From: Candidatus Mycoplasma mahonii
GTDB taxonomy: Bacteria; Bacillota_I; Bacilli_A; Mycoplasmatales; Metamycoplasmataceae
Assembly: GCF_030550815.1 (NCBI RefSeq)
Contig: NZ_CP114583.1
Span: 1 to 64,000, forward strand
DNA length: 64,000 nt
Direction of reading: 5' to 3'
In this document: positions 20,857-33,070 of the stretch, one piece after another
Layout of the letters: each line of letters opens with the position of its first letter
Numbering within the stretch: position 1 is the stretch's first letter
Notes under the pieces: generated by a model
The model's input: only the letters and a program-made list of their open reading frames with translations
What the model was told of the DNA's origin: nothing
The model's database searches: none
Program-made: the position numbers and the translations under genes

Positions 20857-22711
20857 TAGAAATCCTTTCTCCATTTTGATCAAAAAAGTATAGTGATTGA
20901 TTAGAAAATCCCAAGAATATTTTTTCTCCAATTTTATAATTCCTTTTTTTCCTTAAAAATACCTTGAATAATCCATATTTTTTGTGTTTAACAGTTGAAA
21001 GAATTTCTCTACCAAGAAATTCTAGGTGAATTATTTTTACTTCAATAGCATCTTTATTTCTTTCTATAAAATGCTCAGCCCTTACTCCAAGTTTAACGTT
21101 TTTATGGTTAACTAATTTCTTTGTAGCAACCTTGATATTTTCCAAAAATGCATCGCCGTTTTTCTTAATATCTAAATTGAATAATTTCATTACTGGCATT
21201 CCAAGAAATTTTGCAACAAAAGTATTTTTCGGTTTTAAATACAGATCCATAGGTGATCCAACTTGTTGAATTAACCCATCGGACATACAAATAATTTTAT
21301 CAGAGATTGACATAGCTTCTTCTTGATCATGTGTGACAAATACCGCTGTAATACCCAATTCAGTAACAATTTCTTTTATTCATTCTCTGGTAGAGATTCT
21401 TAGTTTTGCATCAAGATTTGATAATGGCTCATCAAGTAATAATATGCTTGGTTTTTTTACAATCGCCCTTGCAATTGCAACTCTTTGTTGTTGACCTCCT
21501 GATAATTTTGTTGGTTTTTTCTTTAAATTTTTTGTAATACCCACTCTTGCAGCAACATCTAGAACAGCTTGATTTATTGCTGCTTTAATACTTTTTATTT
21601 CTTTCTTTTTTTCATTCATTTCTTCAGTCATGTTCGAAGATTTGATTTCATATTTTTTAGTTAAATATTTAACGAAGTTTTGGTAGTATTGTAGCGCTTG
21701 CTTTGGAACCACTCTTATGTTTATTTTTGCATCTTTAACTTTATAGTTGTTAATGGACTTATTAGACCCATAATGATTTCTTATCGTGTTTAGCTTAAAT
21801 TTAAGAGCTTCTTTATCTTTATATTCTAGTCTGGCTTCTTTAATCATTGTAGACAATAAAGAATCTTTTTCTTTATCGTTTCAAGTAATTTTGGCATTAT
21901 GAATTATTTCTTTATGTTTTGTCATTTTGTTTTTATGTTCAATAGTAACTGATTTAATTTTTTGACTGACATTGTCTCTAATTTCTATTTTTTTAGCCTT
22001 AAATTCAATGCTTGTAATTTCTTTATTCTTATACAATTCATTAAATTTTTCATAACTTTTTAAAGCATTTTTATGAGCCAAAGATAATTGACTTTGTTTT
22101 CAAAGATCAATATGTTTCGTTTCATTTTGAAGAATAATTATTTCTTTTTTATAGTCAGCAATTAGTGACTGATAGAAAAGATGAACTTCTTTTTGAACAC
22201 GAGAGATTCTTTCGAACTTCACATTCAGTGAAGCCAATTCCTCTTTAGTTGTCATATCGCCTAGTTTTATTTTAAATATTTCATGATTTATTTTTAAGTT
22301 TCTATGTTTAATTTTATTTTTCCATTGTTGATCATTAGATAACGGAAACGAAATGTTTTTATAAACATTCATATGAGGGTAAAGTGCATAATTTTGGAAA
22401 ACTAATCCAAGTTTTCTTCTTTGAGGGGAATGTTTTGTAATATTATAACCATTAAAGAATATATCTCCTGATGTTGGTGTCAAAAGACCTGCAAGAGCAT
22501 TTAAAGTTGTGGTTTTCCCACATCCTGAAGGCCCTAATAATGTAACGAGTTCACCTTTATTAATCGTAAAATTAATATTATCTATTGCTAAAGTTTCTCC
22601 AAAGTCAACCACGAGGTCTCTAACTTCAATTGAAGGCGCTTGTTTGGCCTTAGCTCTGTTTTCTTTGGCAATGTTTTTTATATATATAAATTTTTTCTCA
22701 TTTATATCCAT
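20846..22711 (-). CDS. ABC transporter ATPase (MalK/UgpC-like) with long insertion
   Basis: 621 aa, against about 370 for MalK/UgpC. Walker [10 protein letters not shown] (60-68), Q-loop [11 protein letters not shown] (104-114), then about 245 extra residues rich in Lys, Glu and Ile, probably helical/coiled-coil. The canonical part resumes with [14 protein letters not shown] (from about 403), Walker [26 protein letters not shown] and the C-terminal regulatory domain. The insertion falls in the helical subdomain between Q-loop and signature. Long ATPases of this kind are known to me from M. genitalium MG187. All TGA codons are in frame as Trp. Confidence 0.92.
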
Positions 22712-22713
22712 AT

Positions 22714-23469
22714 TTATTTGTTACCCTCATTTCTGTCTTCTCATAAATCATATATTGTTATGGCATCACTAATTTCTCTATCGGTTTTGTACCTCACTGG
22801 TGCGTCATCTGTTATTCCGTGTTCTATAAGAACACTTTTGTTTGAGAATAAACCAAGTTGTTTCTCGAAGGCATAATTGTAAGAGTCAGCAAATGAAAGA
22901 CCAATTATGTTCAGTGGATTTGTTTCTGATAACACAACTGTTGCTGAAGATACAGAAGGTAGTGCTAAGGCGTTATAAATTATAGATATAGAATAGTTTT
23001 TTAATGAACTAATATCTTCGCCATAAAATATTGAACCAACTATTCTGTTATATGACTTTCCGCCGTTTGTAGAAAATCATATAGCTGATCCTGCAGGCAA
23101 TAGTTTTCTTGCAAACTCCGTGGCTTTATCGCCTCATTCCCTCTCCTTACCTGTCGTATGAACGAATTCCCCATGAACCCTTTTATGTGTTTCAGGAGTA
23201 TCAATAAGTGAAATTCTAACATTAAATACATCACTAGGATCATCTGGGTAATGAATTTTTAGAGTATCTCCATCAATTCATGAATCAATTATTGCTTTTC
23301 TTAATGGTATCACATGATTCGTTAAATCAAAACTTTCATCCAAGTGTGTAAAAAATGATGGATCATTATGACCGACCACTTTGGATTTTTTGCCCGAACA
23401 AGCAATTACTGTAACAGGTGTAAGTAATGATAAAGTTATCACAGGAATTCATAATAATTTTTTAACCAT
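22714..23469 (-). CDS. SNase-like nuclease lipoprotein in ABC operon
   Basis: 251-aa prolipoprotein, lipobox VIAC (Cys24), with a staphylococcal-nuclease (OB-fold) domain: SWIDGDTLKIHYP, VRISLIDTPETHK (catalytic Arg and Glu), EREWGDKATEFARKLL and GKSYNRIVGSIFY (second catalytic Arg). It resembles the M. genitalium MG186 and M. hyopneumoniae Mhp379 surface nucleases. The stop lies 2 nt before the ATPase ATG and the start 5 nt after the stop of the binding lipoprotein. Nuclease and importer are thus co-transcribed, which suggests uptake of the degradation products. Confidence 0.9.
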
Positions 23470-23474
23470 AATTT

Positions 23475-25583
23475 TTATCTCAACAAAGCCACTGTAAGCT
23501 TTTTGATTAAAGCATAAATCTCTTCTGGTGTTTTAGTTCCTCTGGAATGAACATAACCTGATCAATTTTCTCTTAAAACAATATCAAATATACTTTTTCT
23601 TACTCTTCCACTAAATAAATCAACCGGAGATTCAAATAATTTTATTCCAGATTCAGCTGTATTTGCATTTTGAAAAGCATCAAATGCAATTTTAGTACCT
23701 TCTTTATATGAGTTTCTAACTTTAAAAGCATCTTTGTACGGAATAATATATTGAGATGTTTTTGTAAAATATTCTGCAACAGAAGGGGAATTAGATTCTT
23801 TTGTCATAAGATTGTTTTTATCAAAGAATCATTTTATGAATATAGTTGAAGCCATATCCATAACTTTATTTGTTTTTATACCAATAATTGATGGACCTTG
23901 ACTCATTAAAACACCATTACTATCATCGGCACCAACTTTAAGCGGTGCAGTAGTAAACACAACTTCTTCTTTTTGTAATGTTTGTGCATCTGTTATTTGT
24001 TTAACAACAACGCTTGTAGCAGGTACATACATAGATGATTTTCTCTTATCAAATGCATGCACCCCACCAACATATCTATCATAAGTTCCTATTACATCTT
24101 CAACAAAATAACCAGCAATAGGAGCATCTACAGTTGTTGCTTCTACTGCAGTATTAATAGCTTCTGACACAATTGCTTCACTAATCTTAATATCATACTT
24201 CCCTAGTACTCCGGTATATGTGTTTGGATAAACTGGGTTATTATACTTACCTATTGTTGAAGCAATCGCTCCTTTTGCAAGGTGTGCTGGTAATGGTCTT
24301 CCAAATGAAACATCATATTTTCCTAATTTATAATCGTCACCTTTTTCCATGGTGCCTTTTGCTTTTGCTAATTTTACAGATGCTGATGCAGCATTTGTGC
24401 CATTAAAGTTATAAGAATAACCTGCTGTTGATCCTATTGAAATTGCAAAATTATGTTTAATCATTTCAGTAGATGTATATGATCCACCTCCATTAATGAA
24501 CAATCCTCCATTTGAAATAGATGGGTGTAACATTCCAAGAACACTCTTGAGTGTTTCCTCTTCTGTTGATCCTGCATCTTTATATAAATAATCCAATCCT
24601 TTTTCATTAGGATCTGATCCCTTTTTAAAGAGAAACTGACTCATATCAGAACCTTTTTTCCCAAATGCCATCGTATATAGCATATTTGTAGGAGCATCAT
24701 GTCCCATAACATGAATAGAATCATCTTTCCCGTTAAGGCCTGAAAAATATGTTTGTGCAGCAGTAATAAACGCAAGCAACTTTTCATATGATTTAAATGT
24801 ATCATCATTAACTAACATTGGAGCACCTGTGAGGGATGCCGATCCTGCTGTGTCTTCTTCTCAAGCATTCTCAATATATGTTAGTTCCTCACTTTCCAGT
24901 GACTCACTAACTTCTGCAGCTAATATATATTCATTTATTTTTTTAGTTATTGAAGAAACTGGTTTAACAATTGGAGCATTACCAACAGCCTCCCTATATT
25001 CAATATCTATTCCAGGTACAAATGTAATCTTATCGCTTGCACTCATAGTTTTAATAATGTTTGCCATTACTGGAATATTGATTGTCATCATATCTGTTGA
25101 TTTAGAAAATGGGATTGAATAAAATCCCCCTTTATCAACTCCACCTATTTCATCATTTACATCTGTAAATGCTTCTTCAAATTGATCTCTTGATAGACCG
25201 TGTATATTAAAATTAAGTTCTTTTTCAATTGACACAAGTTGACCAAGCGCATCTGGATAATCAATGAATAAGTTAGCTACGTTTTTCATATGATTATTTT
25301 TGATTTCTTTAAGTTCAATTGGCAGAATTGTTCCATATCCGCCTTGAACATGAACAACTTTAACAGTTTTGAACCCCACTTCATCTTTTTTAGTATCATT
25401 ATATTGCTTAACAACTGCATCTAATGCTTTATATTGAGGTCCAGATTTAGCCCAAGTAGTTTTAATAACAACTATATCAGAATTATCTACTGAACTTCCT
25501 ACACACGCCACAGCAACAACAACTGGTGCCAAAGAGGCTCCAATTGCTCCTAATGTCAATACTGATTTATTTAATTTATTCAT
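23475..25583 (-). CDS. Substrate-binding lipoprotein of the nuclease/ABC operon
   Basis: 702-aa prolipoprotein with lipobox VAVAC (Cys27) behind an SD (AAGGAGAAAT). Features such as IVVIKTTWAKSGPQYKALDAVV near the N-terminus and GGFYSIPFSKSTDMMTIN fit family 1 solute-binding proteins for sugars/glycerol-3-phosphate. Its place at the head of the operon corresponds to MG185. The length is nearly twice that of usual binding proteins, and the ligand is unknown. Nucleotides or nucleosides are plausible given the embedded nuclease gene; sugars are the family default. Confidence 0.85.
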
Positions 25584-25698
25584 ATTTCTCCTTTTTATTT
25601 TTTTCTTTGCCTTAAGACATTTTTTTATAGAAAAAAAAGAGGTGCATTTAAAATAAATTTTAATAGATAAAAATAACAATTTTATACTTATAAAAATT

Positions 25699-25790
25699 TG
25701 GAGATTTCCCCCACAACACTCTTAGATTCTGGCTCATTCCCGGACTTAAGGGTGGGAATAAGTCTCTTGTTCCTCTGCAACATCCTCTTC
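25699..25790 (-). ncRNA. Candidate structured leader RNA (H-type pseudoknot)
   Basis: About 90 bp markedly richer in G+C than its surroundings, between a promoter and the binding-lipoprotein gene. Segment 25736-25741 (ATTCCC) can pair with 25754-25759, and 25743-25748 (GACTTA) with 25759-25764: the nested-crossed order of an H-type pseudoknot, sharing one base. A short GTGGGGGAAATCTCC stem followed by TTTTT lies at its promoter-distal end on the minus strand. It does not match SRP, RNase P, tmRNA, T-box or known riboswitch consensus that I can recall. It could be a riboswitch, attenuator or independent small RNA. Confidence 0.4.
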
Positions 25791-25799
25791 TACATATAT

Positions 25800-25805
25800 A
25801 TTATA
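25800..25805 (-). promoter_or_regulatory. -10 box for the binding-lipoprotein operon / leader RNA
   Basis: Minus-strand TATAAT in CATTATAATATATATG. A start about 7 nt downstream would give a leader of roughly 205 nt containing the structured element. Confidence 0.5.
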
Positions 25806-26789
25806 ATGTATAAAGAAAAAAAGAGAAAAAAATAATGTCTAGTATTAACTTGTTGTTAATGTGTATAGTTTTAACATACCGCTGATAATTTTGTAGATGA
25901 TTATTATTAAAAACAATTTAATTTACCATAATAAAAAAACAAATAATTTTTACTTATTAGAAAATATGTCTGCTTATGTATCGATTTTACAATTGTTTTA
26001 TAGAATAAAAACAAATGGTCCTTCTTAAGTTAATTAAACCCAAAAGTATTAAATCTACTATCTTAATTATGGATATGCTTGATTGATAAAATACTTTGAC
26101 AAATGATAAGATGTATAACATATTATTCAACCAACTAGAAGAACATATGAAGAGATCACTAAACATGAGTTATTGTTTGATAAAACTTTTATGAAAAAAG
26201 GAGGGGGAATAAATGAAAGCAAAAATTATTGAAGTAAAAGCCAAGCCATCCCGATGTAAAATGAGAACTAAAATAATTTATAACTATTTTAGTTTTTTTC
26301 ACTTTAGTGAAGTGGCTAATTTCACTTCTTTATCAGAAAAAGAACAATTACAAAATTTTCAATTGAACAACTGATAATTATTAAAATAATGAAATAATTT
26401 ATAAGATAAAAAATATTTATTCATATTAAAACTCATTATTGTAATTTTACAACATAGGGGTTTTGTACAAATTTTTCTACATTTCCGAAGATCATAATTA
26501 AATTGAAAATTTTGTTTTGACTTCATAACTAATAAAATTAGAACCGCTATTATAAGCGTCTTAATTGTTTTTGTGCATTGAGCTTTAATCTTTATTAAAT
26601 ATTTAATTAACTGTTTTAAATTTAAAATATTGCTTATTTAATCTACTTTTCTTTGCGGATTCTATAAATTCATATTTTTTATCTTTCAACATTTTTATTG
26701 ATTTCTTTAGTTTACGTATTAACTTCTTAAGATTATCCTTTATTCTTTAAGTGTTTTTACTAATTATATTAGTAAAAAGGTATATAAAA
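25806..26789. other. About 1 kb spacer with gene remnants
   Basis: No intact gene is convincing. On the plus strand, 26136-26263 reads QPTRRTYEEITKHELLFDKT and on to GGGINESKNYW in one frame, while a strong SD (AAAAAAGGAGGGGGAATAA) precedes a 54-codon frame at 26213-26377 that runs through a terminator hairpin. On the minus strand around 26640-26740 a Lys-rich stretch including LKKLIRKLKKSIKMLKDKK ends in a stop. These look like decaying genes. Confidence 0.45.
26266..26299 (+). terminator. Rho-independent terminator
   Basis: Perfect 10-bp stem (26266-26275 with 26285-26294) followed by TTTTT. It implies a transcript arriving from about 26.1-26.2 kb on the plus strand. Confidence 0.7.
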
Positions 26790-26812
26790 AATGAGCTTAC
26801 TAAAAACTCATC
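26786..26812 (-). terminator. Terminator of trxA
   Basis: On the minus strand, ATGAG and CTCAT pair around an 11-nt loop and are followed by TTTTTTATATACC, just beyond the trxA stop. A second perfect stem, TTTTTACTAA with TTAGTAAAAA (26755-26779), lies directly downstream. Confidence 0.6.
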
Positions 26813-26815
26813 CAT

Positions 26816-27109
26816 TTAATTTATTTTTGATTTAAAAACTTCTTTGGGTATATACCCGACAAGTGTATCAGATAATTTCCCGTCTTTATAAATGAAGGTA
26901 GTCGGAACCCCTTGTACTTTCATTTCTGTTGCAAATTCTTGATTATCATCAATTTCTACTTTAAATGTATCAACATCTGTTGATAATTCTTCCAAAATTG
27001 GTGCCATCATCTTACATGGTCCACATCAAGCAGCAGTTACATTGATTAATGTGATTCCTTTATCATTTATTTTTCCTTTAACGTCTGACCCTTTTATATA
27101 TTCAATCAT
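26816..27109 (-). CDS. trxA: Thioredoxin
   Basis: 97-aa thioredoxin, a disulfide reductant recycled by thioredoxin reductase (trxB at 58612). The active site WCGPCK (about residues 29-34) has its Trp encoded by TGA, direct evidence for the altered genetic code. The cis-Pro motif VPTTFIYKDG and GYIPKE near the end are in place. The start at 27109 gives the normal N-terminal strand. It lies 13 nt downstream of proS on the same strand. Confidence 0.95.
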
Positions 27110-27122
27110 ATTTATATCCTAG

Positions 27123-28550
<1,428 letters not shown>

Positions 28551-28748
28551 AAGTTAATAATAACAAAAATACTCAAAAAAAGACCATTTTGGATAAATAT
28601 TTAACAATTAGTTAGCTTTTTTTCATATCTTACTTTTCCGTAATTTAAATGAATAAATTTTATCCGCTTCTCTATAAAAAATTAAATAACATAATGAATT
28701 CAAATAACTTATATATTTTAAATAAAAATATGAAAGGCAAAATATGTT

Positions 28749-30293
28749 TTAAATATCATAATAGTGTTTAAGACCAATCTCTTCATTCATTTTTTCTTTC
28801 ATATTATCTGTAGGATTTTCATGAATAATTATTGCACCTAACAATTGAGCCATCTTACTAATAGAAATTAATTGTATAAGGGAATGTGATGTTTGCATAT
28901 TTGTTAATTCACTATCGACAATAATAAATTGTGGGTCAATTTTTCTCACAACATTTCTGATGGAATCATTAATCTTATTTATTTTAATGGCTAAAGTAAA
29001 TCCGTTATCTTTTAAGTGCTTAATTATTTCTTTGGAAATGACATTGATTGAATACATATTAATTACATAAATTGCTGTTTTATATTTAAGTTTTTTGTAA
29101 TTTTCAGCCAATCAATAATCATTAACGTCAATTAAAATAGGCTTAGAAATAGTTTTATCAATTCCCACAATTTCAGCAAATTTGTTAATAAGCAAATTTT
29201 TATTTTGAGGATTTCTTAATATTATTTTTTGTAATTCCGCTGTGATACCACTTACTTCAGCTGTGGCATATAAAACTATTTTTCGGTTGTTTTCTAATTT
29301 TTTAACAATTATCTCCTTATAAGATATTTCTTTATTTCTAATAGCGTTTCTAAAAATAACATTTGCTTCGGTTACTGCTTTATATTCATCCACATTAAAT
29401 TCTGGATTATCTTTGCTAATAAATTTTGTGTTGGTTCTAATAGATAAATTAATACAAAAATCTAATGCTCCAATAACTGCATTAACTCTTGATTTAGTAT
29501 TTATATTTTTTGAAACAACATATGATGTACCGTTATACAAGTTATTAAACCCTAGTATTTTTTCCTTTGATGATATTTTCTTAATAAGCTTTTTAAGAGA
29601 TTTGTTCAGATTATCTAGATTACTATGACCAAGAGTTAGAATAGCCATACCAGATGTGATAAAGTAATAATTTTTATTTTTATTAGAAAAATATCTAATA
29701 GCTTCGAAAAATAATTCTTCAATATTTGAAAAACCATAGTTAAGATTGAAGGCCACAAATCCTATATAAGGAGTTTTTAAATTAACCACATCATTTTTGT
29801 CCATTAAGGTTAATTTATTTTTAGTATTTTTTTCTTTTTTAATTGTTCATCAGTTTATGGATAATGTAAAGTTTTCCGAATCAACAACTGGCGCTAATCT
29901 AATTTTAATTTTTTTGTATGTCTTTCTGCTTATATCTTTTTTTAAAATAATACCTCCAGCTTCTTGCGATTTTTGCACTGACATAATTAAATTTGTAAAT
30001 ATGCGCTCATTCTTACTTGTATCGAAAATATTGAAAGCTTTATTAAAATCAACTCATATCCCGGCCTTGACATTATTAACTACAGAATGATCATATGCTC
30101 GATTCCATTCACGATCAAAACTATTTATCTTGCGACCACGAGAGTCAAATGTATAAATTCTTCTACCATTAACTTTTTCATCATGTCTAATGCTGTTACT
30201 TCTAATTCAGATGATTGAACAAATTGTTAGTAATATCAATATTAATGGTAAAGAAATAGATAAACCTATTTTAAGTTGAAATTTTGTTTCCAT
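28749..30293 (-). CDS. Membrane protein with degenerate GGDEF- and EAL-like domains
   Basis: 514 aa, one frame when TGA is Trp. One N-terminal membrane helix (about 8-30), then about 130 residues of alpha/beta character, then a region (YFITSGMAILTLGH... NLNKSLKKLIKKI) resembling a GGDEF fold without the GGDEF loop. The C-terminal ~200 residues match the strand/helix rhythm of EAL domains: PILIDVNDYW, GFTLAIKINK, IDPQFIIVDSELT, AQLLGAIIIHENP. The EAL Glu and DDFG metal site are absent, so c-di-GMP hydrolysis is unlikely; a binding or scaffold role is possible. The ATG shares its A with the pcrA stop (TAATG). Confidence 0.6.
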
Positions 30294-32410
30294 TATTCAC
30301 TCTCCCTTTTAATTGATTTATGATCTTTCATCAATGATTTAGTGCCATATGGAGCATTGAATAAAATCTCGGCCAAATCACCACTAATACTTATAATCTT
30401 ACCTTTTCCAAATTTAGGATGAATAACCATATCATTTTCCTTCAGAGGTTTTTCGTTATTATAATTTTCAGAAAATTTCCTTGGAGCAATAAATTGAGAT
30501 GTATGCTCTATAATGTCAATACCTAATTCATCAAGGAATCTAGATGGCTTCTTTTGAGTTTTATGATCAATGTTGCTGTAACCTCTTGAGTTGGAAATAT
30601 ATAGCTTCTTCTTTGCTCTTGTGATGGCAACATAAGCTAGTCTTCTTTCTTCTTCTAACCCTAATTTGTAATTTTCTTCAAGTGATCTAGAAGATGGAAA
30701 TACTCCTTCTGAAAACCCAACAATAAAAACATGATCAAATTCTAAACCTTTTGCTGAATGAACTGTCATAAGTGAAACAAATTCATTGCTAAATTTATCT
30801 TGATCACCGTCTGCATACAAGGATATTTCAGTTAAGTATTGATGAATTCCAACATCAGGGTTTTCATTTTCTCATTGCTCAATTGATCTAATTAATTCTT
30901 TAATATTTTGGATTTTTGATTCTATTTCAAAACTATTAAAAATCCCATAGTATTTCACTTCGATCAAAAACTTTGATAGAACTTTAGAGATGGAATTAGA
31001 GCGAAGGGCTACTCTATATTTATTAACTAAATTAACAAATTTCCCTAATTCGTTTCTTTGATTTGTAGAAACGGGCAAATCTCTAAAGTGCTTTAAAATA
31101 GCTTCGGGCAAAGAAAGGTTTTTTTCAGTAGCAAATGCCAACAATTTTGATAATGTTACATTACCAAGTTTTCTTGACGGTACATTAATAACTCGATCAA
31201 GAGCCACTTCATCCCAATCATTAATTAACTTTAAAAAAGCAATACTATCCTTAACTTCTTGTCTTTTGTAGAATTTGACACCACCATAAATGATGTAAGG
31301 TAAATTAGATAAACTAAATTGCCTTTCAATTGATCGGGAAATATAGTTTGCACGATAAAGAACAGCGATGTTTCTTAAATCAACATTTTTATCTCTTAAA
31401 ATTCTAATTTGAGAAGCAACTCATTTAGCTTCAGAGCTATCGGAAAATCCATGATAGAAAACAATTTTTTCTCCAATGGCATTATCTGAAAAAAGATTTT
31501 TTGACTCCCTATCTTTGTTGTGCTTAATTAGCTTGTTTGCAGCATCTAAAATATTTCTTGTTGAACGATAATTTTGATTCAAGATAACTAAAGCTGCTCC
31601 TTCAAAATCCTTTTGGAATTTTCTAAGTAATGTTGAATCAGCATTCCTTCAAGTATAAATTGTTTGGTCTGGATCTCCGACGATTGTAATGTTATTTGTT
31701 TTTGCCAAAACTTTAATAATTTCATATTGAATAATGGCTGTATCTTGAAATTCATCTACAAGAATATAGTCAAATTTGTTAGATCATTTTTCTCTAGCTT
31801 CAGGGGACTCTTGAAAAACACGAAAGACAAATAACAATAAATCATCAAAGTCAAGTGATTTATATTCTTTAGTTTTAATCTCATAATCACGATAAATACC
31901 AGCCATAATTTTTTCAGCATCACCGTCAGAAGCATCTAATAAATCTTCTGGTTTATTAAGTAATATTTTATTGCGTGATATAAAAGCAATCATTTGATTA
32001 TAAGAAATGATCTTTGGTGAAAGATTGACTTTTTTATATAACGGAGAAAGAATTTGTCTTTGGTCAACTGTATCTAAAATATTGAAATTAGATGGATAAC
32101 CAAAAAAACCTATTTCCTGTCGCAAGATTTTCACACACATTGAATGATAAGTTGAAATATTTGATTTATTAGCTTCTTCACCAACTAGTTTAATAACACG
32201 CTCTTTCATTTCATTAGCTGCCTTATTTGTAAATGTAACTGCTAGTATTTTTCATGGATCTATATTTTTTTCATTAATTAAGTAGGCCAACTTATGAGTA
32301 ATTGTCATTGTTTTACCAGAACCAGCACCGGCAACAATAGATAAAGGTCCCTCTGTATGTAATACAGCGTTTTTTTGTTGCTCGTTTAGTCCATTTATAA
32401 GTTCAGACAT
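30293..32410 (-). CDS. pcrA: UvrD/PcrA-type DNA helicase
   Basis: 705-aa superfamily 1 3'-5' helicase for repair and replication. Motifs: Walker [25 protein letters not shown] (Ia), LDFDDLLLF, Walker [22 protein letters not shown] (III), [24 protein letters not shown] (V) and [19 protein letters not shown] (VI). The C-terminus ([18 protein letters not shown]) fits the PcrA RNA-polymerase-binding Tudor-like tail. Strong SD AAAGGAGAATA before ATG 32410, which also forms TAATG with the upstream gene's stop. Confidence 0.95.
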
Positions 32411-33069
32411 TATTCTCCTTTATCGATTCATTTAACTGGGTTATTTTTAGCTTTTGTTGGTTTGATGGTTTTGGCTTTTTTAATAATTGGTATTTCTGTG
32501 AACTTATTAATTCAAACGGTTTTAGCAGATGCAAAGTTGTCATGCAAAGATATTCCGTTTTTTCTAATTAACCCTGAAATTCCAAATATTAATTGAATTA
32601 TAACTATAACTCAAGAAGTTGTGGAAAATATTGCAACTCTAAATGCTTCTCAACCTTTATAAACAATGTCATTTTGTTTATCAATAAGTTTAATAATCAA
32701 TGTGTGATTGATGAATGTAACCATAATAAAAATTAAAAATATTCAACTTAAACCAAAAAAAGTTTCTCGAATAATAATAGTTTTTTTAAGACTATATTTA
32801 AGTGGCACAATTTTTATTCTTGCAATATACATACCAATCGACTTGCCATTTCAATAACAAGGAATGAGTAAAAAAATAATTAAAAAAAGTAACGCCATGA
32901 AAATCATAAAGATGTAAAACATTCATGGTTCAATAAATTGTCTCTTATTGTTAATCTCATGAGTCATAAAATATGCCACAATCGTTGTTATGACACTAAT
33001 GATTGCTAGATCAATTATTCTGGCTATAAGTTTTGGTCAAAATTTTACAATCTTATTTTCTTTTTTCAT
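32410..33069 (-). CDS. RDD-family membrane protein
   Basis: 219 aa with about five membrane segments. The RDD hallmarks are visible: [12 protein letters not shown] (Arg-Asp), [14 protein letters not shown] after the second helix pair, and [12 protein letters not shown] (His-Asp) near the end of the domain. Many Trp positions use TGA, which breaks the frame under the standard code. Function is unknown; RDD proteins are proposed transporters. It is coupled to pcrA by TAATG and starts 2 nt behind the glycosyltransferase stop. Confidence 0.85.
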
Positions 33070-33070
33070 A

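Noticed and set aside
25699-25790. SRP (4.5S) RNA or another known structural RNA
   Set aside because: The text AAGTCCGGGAATGAG on the minus strand recalls the SRP loop, but the GGAA tetraloop and AGCAG internal loop are not in place; RNase P, tmRNA and 5S signatures are also missing.
28749-29111. Independent 120-aa protein
   Set aside because: It is the C-terminus of the 514-aa EAL-like protein, separated only by a TGA Trp codon.
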